A stretch of 6,213 nucleotides of DNA, taken from assembly GCA_012798155.1 (NCBI GenBank), contig JAAZNR010000120.1, forward strand, positions 1-6,213. The letters run 5' to 3'. Below the pieces are notes generated by a model. The model ran no database searches and was not told the origin of the DNA. It was given only the letters and a program-made list of their open reading frames with translations. Positions 1 through 6,213 of the stretch are shown here, in pieces. A program made the translations under genes and the position numbers. Positions within the stretch are counted from its first letter, which is position 1. The number at the start of each line of letters is the position of its first letter. The DNA is from Thermogutta sp. Lineage in GTDB: Bacteria; Planctomycetota; Planctomycetia; Pirellulales; Thermoguttaceae.

Positions 1-482
1 CAGCCGAAGGAGGGAATTGGCTCAACTCGGCCTGCGATCCACGATCGCCGGTACGTTAGCCTGTTACACGACGGCGTGCATTGCCGCAATTCTCTCCTGA
101 CCATCGCCACCTCCGCGCGCCACCTCCGCGGATCAACTCCATGGAGGGTGCCCGCGAGCCGGTCGGTGAGCCCCATGAGGGGCCTGCTCCGCCGGGGCCG
201 ACGGACGGGTACGACGGGGCGTGCCCTCCAGGAAACGCGTGACGAACACGGGATTGGGCGAGACCCTCCACACGGGATGTCACCGCGTTTCGTTGCCTGC
301 CCTGCTCGCTTGACCGGAATCTCCGTCACGGTGATTCGTGAAAAACGCAAGCCGCCTGCAATGCAAGCCGTTTGCGATTTGGCAGTCGAAGCACAATATG
401 CGGCATTCAACAGCGGAGGTGACCACAACCAGTATTAGTTCAGAGGTTGCCTCACAACCGGCTCGAAAAATGCAGCGGAAAC
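1..482. other. Upstream region without a convincing gene
   Basis: No recognisable gene, RNA or mobile element is visible here. One + strand frame is open from the window edge to a TAG at 436-438. Its translation is rich in Arg, Pro and Gly, shows no domain I know and has no good ribosome site, so it could be chance or the very end of an upstream gene. The first ~330 bases are GC-rich; the rest becomes AT-richer approaching the promoter. Small repeats seen: GCAAGCCG twice (347-354 and 363-370), ACACGGGAT twice (246-254 and 270-278), the odd-centred palindrome TCACGGTGA (326-334), and a 5-bp stem GGTTG/CAACC (445-449 with 455-459). None has the stem plus T-tract of an intrinsic terminator. Confidence 0.5.
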
Positions 483-511
483 TTGCCAAGCAAACAAACG
501 TTTCATACAAT
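483..511 (+). promoter_or_regulatory. Probable sigma70-type promoter of the tetR-like gene
   Basis: A -35 box TTGCCA (483-488; five of six match TTGACA) is followed by an exact 17-bp spacer and a -10 box TACAAT (506-511; five of six match TATAAT). The surrounding DNA is AT-rich compared with the rest of the window. Transcription would start near 518, giving a leader of about 40 nt before the GTG at 558. Position, spacing and box quality agree well with a housekeeping promoter for the repressor and possibly the whole operon. This is pattern matching only; no start site has been measured. Confidence 0.65.
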
Positions 512-516
512 TGTTT
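492..516. promoter_or_regulatory. Candidate TetR-family operator overlapping the promoter
   Basis: Two perfect 8-bp palindromes lie side by side: AAACGTTT (496-503) in the promoter spacer and ACAATTGT (507-514) covering the -10 box. Their centres are 11 bp apart, about one helical turn. The segment is also bracketed by the inverted pair AAACAA (492-497) and TTGTTT (511-516). TetR-family dimers bind palindromes and commonly repress their own genes by covering the promoter, so autoregulation by the protein encoded just downstream is a reasonable inference. Which arms form the true operator cannot be decided from sequence alone. Confidence 0.45.
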
Positions 517-545
517 TAATCGCTGGTTTGTCCCATCCCTGACCA

Positions 546-552
546 AAGGAGA
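546..552 (+). promoter_or_regulatory. Ribosome binding site of the tetR-like gene
   Basis: AAGGAGA ends five bases before GTG 558 and is a strong Shine-Dalgarno match. It decides the start: the same frame has a TGA stop at 540-542, so no ATG, GTG or TTG lies between that stop and the GTG. Confidence 0.75.
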
Positions 553-557
553 TTTTT

Positions 558-1262
558 GTGGAGGATACCCGCGGTCGACTCTTGCTTGCGGCCGGTGAGC
601 TGTTCGCGGAGCGCGGCTTCGATCGGGCAAGTGCGCGCGACATCTGCGATCGAGCCGGCGTGAACGTCGCGGCGATCAATTACTACTTCGGCGGGAAAGA
701 GGCCCTCTACGTGGAAGCGGTGAAAGCGGCGGCGCCCCTGTTTCGCCCGGAGGCCGTCTTCGACCGCCAAAAGCGCGATCCGGATCAATGCGACCCCAAG
801 CAGCTCTTGGCGGACTACATCCGGATCATGTTGGAACATATGATGGGGCAAGATACGCCGTCCTGGAAGATCAAGCTTATCATGCGCGAAATGCTCGATC
901 CGACCCCCGCCTGCGATGCCTTTTTTCGGCAACATGTGCTGAATAATTTTCATGCCCTTCTCGGAATCCTGGAGCGGCTCGTGCCTGAAGGCGTGCCGGA
1001 ACACCGGAAGTACCAAATCGCACTGAGCATCGTCGGGCAGTGTACGTACTATCCGGCGGCTGGAAGGTTGCTGGAAGAGATCATCCCGGACTCGCTCCGG
1101 CCGCAGTTCACGGTCGAACACATCGTTAGGCACATCACGGAATTCGTGTTTTCGGCCTTGAGTTTGACATCCTCGTTCGTGGATCAGTGGCGCACGGACG
1201 ATTCGGATTGCGGTGACCGCAAGAAAGAGCCGGCGTTGGGGCAAAATGCAAAAGCGGACTGA
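558..1262 (+). CDS. TetR-family transcriptional repressor with CerR-type C-terminal domain
   Basis: A predicted 234-residue cytoplasmic DNA-binding regulator. Residues 4-51 form a TetR_N helix-turn-helix domain: a first helix with LFAERGF (15-21), helix 2 around 25-33, the recognition helix around 36-42, and the hallmark INYYFGGKEALY (40-51). The remainder is helical and resembles the CerR/CecR (DUF1956) ligand-binding and dimerisation domain, including a MREMLDPTPACDAFF segment that matches the REQLSPTAAY region of E. coli CecR (YbiH). Length fits the family. The GTG start is fixed by a strong Shine-Dalgarno and an in-frame stop just upstream. The last ~25 residues are hydrophilic and charged, extending past the expected final helix. 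It precedes an adaptor-pump pair on the same strand, so it most likely represses that pair and itself, and is released by a pump substrate; the inducer is unknown. TetR assignment is secure; the CerR subgroup is judged from memory of the motif. Confidence 0.9.
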   Translation: MEDTRGRLLLAAGELFAERGFDRASARDICDRAGVNVAAINYYFGGKEALYVEAVKAAAPLFRPEAVFDRQKRDPDQCDPKQLLADYIRIMLEHMMGQDTPSWKIKLIMREMLDPTPACDAFFRQHVLNNFHALLGILERLVPEGVPEHRKYQIALSIVGQCTYYPAAGRLLEEIIPDSLRPQFTVEHIVRHITEFVFSALSLTSSFVDQWRTDDSDCGDRKKEPALGQNAKAD

Positions 1263-1389
1263 GACCTTGACGCCGTCCCTGAAAATTCCCGGCAATTGAG
1301 CCTTGGGGGTGCCAATCAGGTCAAGATCGCGGGCGTTCCGCCGAACCTGCAAATAGCCACTCGTTGATTGACTTCGAGTCTTTCTTGCC
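1263..1389. other. Intergenic gap between repressor and adaptor
   Basis: 127 bp without a convincing terminator: the GC-rich mini-hairpin GGCG-TTC-CGCC (1332-1342) has a 4-bp stem and no T-tract. A TTGACG box (1267-1272) is followed after 18 bp by only GGCAAT (1291-1296), a poor -10. Read-through from the tetR promoter is therefore plausible, but an internal promoter cannot be excluded. The gap also carries the imperfect palindrome listed separately. Confidence 0.5.
1284..1297. promoter_or_regulatory. Possible second operator (imperfect palindrome)
   Basis: AATTCCCGGCAATT pairs with its own reverse complement at 12 of 14 positions. It overlaps the weak -10 candidate in the gap before the adaptor gene, where a repressor would act. 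It shares an AATT core with the ACAATTGT site upstream of tetR but little else, so it may be coincidental. Confidence 0.2.
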
Positions 1390-2829
1390 GTGAGACCTTG
1401 GTTTATGGCCAATGCGACCGCCTATAGAACGGCCCTCTGGGAAACGTTGATCCGATACGGAACTCCGCCGCTCATCCTGGTGTTGGGAGTTGTGGGGTTT
1501 TTTCTCTTGAAAAGTTTGCGGCAGCCGCCGGCCCGCGAGAAGCCGCCCCACACCTTGCCCGTCGTGGAAGTGGCGGTCGTAAAGCCGCACGAGGCCGGAT
1601 TGGAGATTTCGGGCGACGGTATCGTGGTGCCCTACCGCGAAATCCAGGTGGCGGCGGAGGTGGATGGCCGTATTGTTCTCAAGACGCCGGAGTGCGAGGC
1701 CGGTACGTACGTCAAACAGGGCACGCTTCTCCTGTCCATCGAGAAGCGCGATTTCGAGATCGAAGTGGAGCGATTGAAGGAGCAGGTCAAGCAGGCCGAG
1801 AATTCGGTCAAAGAACTGGGGGTTGAAATCGAGAACACGGGGCGATTGATCAAGCTGTCGCAAAGTGAGGTTCAAATCGCGGCAAGGGATTATCAGCGCG
1901 CGGAGACCTTGTTCGGCCGCAACGCCATGACCCAGGCCGAATTGGACGCGGCCCAGCGCAATTACATTACCGCTCAATCGGCTCTAATGAGCCTGGAGAA
2001 CCAGCTCCGTCTCAAACAGGCGATGCGCGAGCGCATGGCTTCGGCCCGCGATCAAGCCGTGGTGCTATTGCAGAAGGCGGAATTGGACCTGGCTCGCACG
2101 GATATTCGCGCCCCGGCGGACGGCGTCGTCGTGCAGGACCTCGTAGAAGCCGATAGCTACGTCCGCAAGGGCACCTCCGTTTTGGTGTTCGAGGACACCT
2201 CGAAGGCGCAAATCAAGTGCAGCCTGAGAGTGGATCAGTTGGCTTGGTTGTGGGCCGTACTGCGGCGGAACGGCAGCGCCGCCGAGGATTCGCAGACCAC
2301 GGCCTACGATGTGCCCAAGGTGCCCGCGACGGTGGTGTACGAGGCGAGCGGTTTGCAATACGCCTGGTCGGGTATCCTTGACGGCTATGAGGGTTTGGGA
2401 CTGGATGAAGAGACGCGCATGGTCCCCAGCCGGGTCTTGGTCGACGATCCCACTTCCGTCAGGATGCTGGATAGCGCGGCCGCGGAGAGCCGTGCGGCAA
2501 GCTCGGTTCCGGACCGGGCCCCCCCGGCTTTGTTGCGCGGGATGTACGTCTCGATCCGCATTCACGTCGCTCCCGATCATAGCGTATTACGCTTGCCGGC
2601 CCGCGGAATCCAACCGGGCGGCAAAGTTGCACGAGTCCGCGACGGCCGCCTGCGCCTGGTCCCGGTTGAGGTGATTCAAACCTTGGAAGACGAAGCGATG
2701 ATCCTAGCTTCGACCGAAGACTTGAGGGCCGGAGATCGCGTGGCCGTCTCTCCGACCCCTTTCTTGGAGAATACGCCGACCGCTCGGATGGGTGAGGGCA
2801 TCCCCGTTCAGGAACAATTGATTCCATGA
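1390..2829 (+). CDS. RND efflux periplasmic adaptor (HlyD/AcrA-type membrane fusion protein)
   Basis: A predicted 479-residue adaptor linking an inner-membrane RND pump to an outer-membrane channel. A membrane helix at about 26-40 anchors it with its body in the periplasm; no lipobox cysteine follows, so it is not an AcrA-like lipoprotein. The split lipoyl domain lies at ~75-120 (EVDGRI, VKQGTLL) and ~236-275 (TDIRAPADGVV, VRKGTSVL). Between them is a long coiled-coil hairpin (~122-235). Its tip has R170-x3-L174-x6-T181, the pattern AcrA uses (R128, L132, S139) to contact TolC. Beta-barrel and membrane-proximal domains follow (~275-470; GMYVSIRI, LRLPARGI). The start is uncertain: GTG 1390 or ATG 1405, both with weak ribosome sites, with an in-frame TGA at 1369-1371 limiting the choice. 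The stop overlaps the permease start. A polar, Ala/Ser/Asp-rich stretch at ~357-376 looks like a variable loop. Function is clear; substrate is not. Confidence 0.92.
   Translation: MRPWFMANATAYRTALWETLIRYGTPPLILVLGVVGFFLLKSLRQPPAREKPPHTLPVVEVAVVKPHEAGLEISGDGIVVPYREIQVAAEVDGRIVLKTPECEAGTYVKQGTLLLSIEKRDFEIEVERLKEQVKQAENSVKELGVEIENTGRLIKLSQSEVQIAARDYQRAETLFGRNAMTQAELDAAQRNYITAQSALMSLENQLRLKQAMRERMASARDQAVVLLQKAELDLARTDIRAPADGVVVQDLVEADSYVRKGTSVLVFEDTSKAQIKCSLRVDQLAWLWAVLRRNGSAAEDSQTTAYDVPKVPATVVYEASGLQYAWSGILDGYEGLGLDEETRMVPSRVLVDDPTSVRMLDSAAAESRAASSVPDRAPPALLRGMYVSIRIHVAPDHSVLRLPARGIQPGGKVARVRDGRLRLVPVEVIQTLEDEAMILASTEDLRAGDRVAVSPTPFLENTPTARMGEGIPVQEQLIP
2810..2814 (+). promoter_or_regulatory. 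Weak ribosome site of the permease gene
   Basis: AGGAA lies inside the adaptor's last codons, 11 bases before ATG 2826. Spacing is long, so initiation probably depends on ribosomes finishing the adaptor at the overlapping ATGA (2826-2829), which would couple production of the two partners. Confidence 0.4.
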
Positions 2830-5800
2830 AGTCGCTCCTTTCCTGGTCGATTCGCAATGCCCCCGCGATGAATACGCTGCTGGCCGCGATTCTCGTGATA
2901 GGGGCCTATTCTCTGCTCAACCTTCGCCGCGAAATCTTTCCCGACTTCAATCTCGACATCATTCTGATTTCCGTGCCGTATCCGGGGGCAAGTCCCGCCG
3001 AAGTCGAAGAAGGCATCTGTCAGAAGATCGAGGAGGCGGTGCGCTCGGTCGCGGGGATCAAGAAGATCGATTCCGTCGCCGGGGAAGGCATGGGATCGGT
3101 CATCCTGGAGCTCTATTCCGACGTCCGGGACCCGCAACGGGTGTTGAACGAGGTCCGCGCCGAGGTGGATCGCATCCCCAGCTTTCCCCTGCTGGCCGAA
3201 GACCCGGAAATCAAGCAAATCACCATCCGTCGACCGGCCATCACGATCGGCTTGATCGGTCCGGATGGTGACGATCTGCAATCGGAAATCGCCCTGCGCG
3301 AATTGGCCGAACAGATTCGCGATGAATTGATCGCCCTGCCCAACGTCAATCAGGCCGATCTGATGGGGGTGCGCCCCTATGAGATTTCGGTGGAGATTTC
3401 GGAAGGGACGCTCCGCAAATACGGCCTGACGTTGCAAGAGGTCGCCCAGATCATCCGCCGCGAGAACGTCGAGCTGCCCGGCGGTACGCTTCGCGGGGAC
3501 TCGCAAGAGGTGCTGCTCCGCGGGAAAAACAAGGGCCTGACCGGCAAGGAGATCGCGGTCTTGCCGCTGATTACCCGCCCGGACGGAACCGTGCTCACGG
3601 TCGGCGAGGTGGCCCAGGTTGTGGACGGTTTTTCCGATGCCTCGGCGATCAGCCGTATCAACGGCCGGCCCGGCATCGCCATCGTGGTGACCAGCACCTC
3701 CACAGAGGACTTGTTGCTGACGACTCAGGACGTACGGCAATACCTGGCGACGAAAACGCTGCCGCCCGGCTACGAACTGACGACTTGGGATGATATCTCG
3801 GTCTACGTCCGCGACCGCCTGAATCTTCTGACTAAAAACGGTTTGCAGGGCTTGATCATCGTTTTCGTGCTCCTGGCGATCTTTTTGGAATTGCACTTGG
3901 CGTTTTGGGTGGCGTTGGGCATACCCATCTCTCTGCTGGGCACCTGCATCATCTTCATTGGGACGGACCAAACGTTGAACATGATGTCCCTGTTCGCGTT
4001 CCTGATGGCCCTGGGCATGTTGGTGGACGACGCCATTGTGATCGGCGAGAATGTTCACGTTCACCGCAACATGGGCAAGGGGTTGATCCAGGCCGCGGTG
4101 GACGGCACCTACGAGGTGATCCCTTCCGTCTTTGCCGCGGCGATGACGACGGTCATTGCCTTCAGCCCGTTGTTTTTCGTGCCCGGCATCATGGGAAAGT
4201 TCATCTGGCTGCTGCCGTTCGGGGTGGTGGCGGCCCTCCTCGTTTCGTTGGTGGAGGCCGTCTTCATTTTGCCCTGCCATTTGGCGCACGGTTCGGCCGA
4301 CGAACGGCATCGCAAGCCCGGAAGCGAGGGACGGAGCGAACACGGCGGGAGCGGCGAAGAGGCTGCCGAAAGCGGGTCCGCCCGGAGGCGGCGTTGGGCG
4401 TTGTTGACGCGGCGGGCGGCGGCCGTCGCGCTACTACTGGGCGGCTTGGCCTTCGTGCTCGGCGTACCCCTCCCCTACGAGGTCTCCTTGCAGGTTTGGA
4501 TTGGGGCGGTCGGCCTGGTCTTTCTGAGCGTCGCCGCGACCTATTTACCCTTGATCGAACGATTGACCAATGCGGTTAACGATCGCGCGGACGCCGTGCT
4601 ACGATGGGTGATCGACCACGTTTATATGTCGATTCTGCGGGTCGCGCTCCATTACCCGCTCGTGACCGTGAGCGCCGCGGCAGCCTTTCTCATCACCTCG
4701 CTGGGTCTGGTCGTCTCCGGGATTATTCCCTTCGTGACATTTCCGAAAACCGATTCCAACGTCATCGAGGCGTCCGTCTATTTCCCGGCCGGAACGCCGG
4801 AAGTCGTGACCGACCGTGCCACGCAAGTCATCGAAGAAGCGATTCGGCAAATCAACGCCGAATACATCCGCAACCATCCCGAGCATCCCAAGGGACTAAT
4901 CGAGACGACCTATCGTCTGGTGGGCGACGTCACGGTGAGCGCCATGCGCGTGGGCAATGAACTTCCGACCGGAAGCCATTCCGGCAAGGTCCAGGTGCAG
5001 TTGGTGGATGTAACGGAAAGGGCGATCGACAGCCTGGCGCTCGTCAACCTGTGGCGTCAAAAGGCCAATGAATTGGGGCGGCAATTTCCCGGGGCGGAAA
5101 GCGTGACCTTCGCGGGGGCCGCGAGAGGGCCCGGCGGGATGCCTATCGACTTTCGCCTGTTGGCGCCGCCCGAGAAAATGGTCGCCTTAGAAGAGGCCGT
5201 GGATCGCTGTAAAAAGAAACTGGCGGAATACGAAGGCGTTTTCGATATTCAGGACGATGCCCGCCCCGGAAAATGGGAATTCCAAATCAAGACTCTGGAG
5301 AAGGGAAAGGCCGTCGGGGTTTCTCTGACGGATCTGGCGGGCGCCGTGCGGGCGGCTTACTACGGCGAAGAGGCGATGCGCCTGCAACGCGGACGGCACG
5401 AAGTCAAACTGATGGTACGCTACCCGGAGCAAGAACGCCGGTCGCTCGCGCAGTTCGGCGAAATGCGAATTCGCGTCGGGGGAGTCGAGCGGCCGATTCG
5501 CGAGCTGGCCCATGTCCGCGTGGAACGCGGCTATTCGCAAATCCACCGGCTGGATCAATTACGGTCCATCAGCATCACCGCCGATGTCGACGAGAATCGA
5601 ACGCATGCCCAAGAGGTTGTACAAGAATTCAAGGCGGAATTCCTACCCCAGCTCCTGTCCGACCCTAAATTCGCCGGCATCCAGGTTCGCTGGGAGGGCG
5701 CGCAGGAACAGACCAACGAGTCGATAACAGCCCTGATCCGCGGGCTGGTGGTTGCCATGATCGCGATTTTCGCACTGCTGACCTTCCAATTCAGGTCGTA

Positions 5801-6213
5801 TTTCCAACCCCTGATGATCATGGCGATCATCCCTTTCGGCTTGGTGGGAGCCGTCATAGGGCACCTCGTCATGGGGCTGGCGTTGACGTTGATGTCCCTC
5901 TTTGCGCTGCTGGCGCTGACCGGGGTCTTGGTCAACGACTCGATCGTGCTCATCGACTTCATCAATTCTCGGGTGCGGGGCGGCATGCCCATCCAAAAGG
6001 CGCTCTTGGAATCCGGCAGACGGCGATTGCGACCGGTATTGTTGACGTCGCTTACCACCATCGGCGGCCTAGCCCCCATTACCTTCGAGAAATCCGTGCA
6101 GGCGCAGTTTCTGATCCCCATGGCGGTCACGCTTTCCTTCGGTCTGGCGTTTTCCACGATCCTGGTGCTGTTCTTTGCGCCGACCTTGTATCTGATCTAT
6201 TCGTGGTTCGTGC
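2826..6213 (+). CDS. RND-family efflux permease (AcrB/ACR_tran superfamily), 3' end cut by window
   Basis: An inner-membrane proton-driven exporter, read for 1129 codons without a stop; only the C-terminal end is missing. The N-terminus (SWSIRNAPAMN, then TM1 ~15-33, RREIFPDF) is typical of the family and supports ATG 2826. Porter domain 1 fills ~34-335. TM2-TM6 lie at ~338-486, with the TM4 proton-relay pair D401-D402 in GMLVDDAIVIGEN. After TM6 (LPCHLAH) comes an unusually long linker (~489-600): a charged Gly/Ser/Glu/Arg stretch, then two extra hydrophobic segments (~531-549, ~555-575). TM7 is ~612-634, porter domain 2 ~636-965 (with GPGGMPIDF), and TM8-TM12 ~970-1124. In TM10, N1037-D1038 occupy the place of AcrB K940-N941, while R1067 and T1074 match AcrB R971 and T978. 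It overlaps the adaptor stop by four bases and surely works with it. Substrate unknown; hydrophobic or amphiphilic compounds are the family norm. Confidence 0.95.
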   Translation, partial: MKSLLSWSIRNAPAMNTLLAAILVIGAYSLLNLRREIFPDFNLDIILISVPYPGASPAEVEEGICQKIEEAVRSVAGIKKIDSVAGEGMGSVILELYSDVRDPQRVLNEVRAEVDRIPSFPLLAEDPEIKQITIRRPAITIGLIGPDGDDLQSEIALRELAEQIRDELIALPNVNQADLMGVRPYEISVEISEGTLRKYGLTLQEVAQIIRRENVELPGGTLRGDSQEVLLRGKNKGLTGKEIAVLPLITRPDGTVLTVGEVAQVVDGFSDASAISRINGRPGIAIVVTSTSTEDLLLTTQDVRQYLATKTLPPGYELTTWDDISVYVRDRLNLLTKNGLQGLIIVFVLLAIFLELHLAFWVALGIPISLLGTCIIFIGTDQTLNMMSLFAFLMALGMLVDDAIVIGENVHVHRNMGKGLIQAAVDGTYEVIPSVFAAAMTTVIAFSPLFFVPGIMGKFIWLLPFGVVAALLVSLVEAVFILPCHLAHGSADERHRKPGSEGRSEHGGSGEEAAESGSARRRRWALLTRRAAAVALLLGGLAFVLGVPLPYEVSLQVWIGAVGLVFLSVAATYLPLIERLTNAVNDRADAVLRWVIDHVYMSILRVALHYPLVTVSAAAAFLITSLGLVVSGIIPFVTFPKTDSNVIEASVYFPAGTPEVVTDRATQVIEEAIRQINAEYIRNHPEHPKGLIETTYRLVGDVTVSAMRVGNELPTGSHSGKVQVQLVDVTERAIDSLALVNLWRQKANELGRQFPGAESVTFAGAARGPGGMPIDFRLLAPPEKMVALEEAVDRCKKKLAEYEGVFDIQDDARPGKWEFQIKTLEKGKAVGVSLTDLAGAVRAAYYGEEAMRLQRGRHEVKLMVRYPEQERRSLAQFGEMRIRVGGVERPIRELAHVRVERGYSQIHRLDQLRSISITADVDENRTHAQEVVQEFKAEFLPQLLSDPKFAGIQVRWEGAQEQTNESITALIRGLVVAMIAIFALLTFQFRSYFQPLMIMAIIPFGLVGAVIGHLVMGLALTLMSLFALLALTGVLVNDSIVLIDFINSRVRGGMPIQKALLESGRRRLRPVLLTSLTTIGGLAPITFEKSVQAQFLIPMAVTLSFGLAFSTILVLFFAPTLYLIYSWFV

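Noticed and set aside
246..278. Direct repeat ACACGGGAT as a regulator binding array
   Set aside because: Only two copies, over 200 bp from the promoter, without any nearby gene to explain them.
56..283. 75-codon open frame on the - strand in the upstream region
   Set aside because: Low-complexity Gly/Pro/Arg composition and no ribosome site or known motif.
445..459. GGTTG-CCTCA-CAACC hairpin as a terminator or attenuator
   Set aside because: Only a 5-bp stem, no following T-tract, and located upstream of the proposed transcription start.
1266..1325. Inverted pair CTTGAC (1266-1271) and GTCAAG (1320-1325) flanking the gap palindrome
   Set aside because: Six bases separated by 48 bp is expected by chance at this length and does not form a compact structure.
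516..1412. 298-codon open frame on the - strand opposite the tetR-like gene
   Set aside because: Shadow of a well-supported TetR gene with no domain of its own; GC-rich coding DNA often leaves such frames open.
1321..1977. 218-codon open frame on the - strand over the adaptor 5' end
   Set aside because: Antisense to the adaptor's anchor and lipoyl regions; no recognisable family.
2808..4343. 511-codon open frame on the - strand opposite the permease
   Set aside because: Its product is dominated by His, Gln, Asp and Asn, the expected antisense reading of hydrophobic membrane codons, and it lies fully opposite a clear RND gene.
3905..4579. 224-codon + strand frame inside the permease
   Set aside because: Out of frame with conserved RND motifs; product is Gly/Arg/His-rich as expected for a shifted reading of GC-rich codons.
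5555..6157. 200-codon open frame on the - strand near the window end
   Set aside because: Antisense to TM8-TM12 of the permease; no domain visible.

Overview
The window reads as one rightward (+ strand) drug/lipophile-efflux locus from a GC-rich Gram-negative bacterium. The diderm inference comes from the gene content: an RND inner-membrane pump plus a membrane-fusion adaptor carrying the tip motif that engages TolC-type outer-membrane channels. Nothing in the window fixes the phylum. Two of the three genes appear to start with GTG.

Layout: (1) 1-482 holds no convincing gene. It is GC-rich for the first ~330 bases and more AT-rich towards the promoter. (2) 483-557 is a compact control region: a near-consensus sigma70-type promoter (TTGCCA-N17-TACAAT), two 8-bp perfect palindromes one helical turn apart that overlap its spacer and -10 box, and a strong Shine-Dalgarno. 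(3) 558-1262 is a TetR-family repressor with a CerR/CecR-type C-terminal domain. (4) 1263-1389 is a 127-bp gap with a weaker palindrome and only a poor promoter candidate. (5) 1390-2829 is an HlyD/AcrA-type periplasmic adaptor anchored by an N-terminal membrane helix. (6) 2826 to the window end is an RND permease that overlaps the adaptor stop by ATGA. It is read for 1129 codons and lacks only its C-terminal end.

Likely logic (inference): the repressor binds the palindromes over its own promoter, and possibly the gap before the adaptor. An inducing small molecule releases it, and the translationally coupled adaptor and permease assemble with a TolC-like channel that is not encoded in the window. 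The most unusual features are an enlarged TM6-TM7 linker in the permease with two additional hydrophobic segments, and a TM10 relay site with Asn-Asp where AcrB has Lys-Asn. I see no RNA genes, insertion sequences, CRISPR arrays or clear terminators. The system belongs to a known class; I do not see an entirely new system here.
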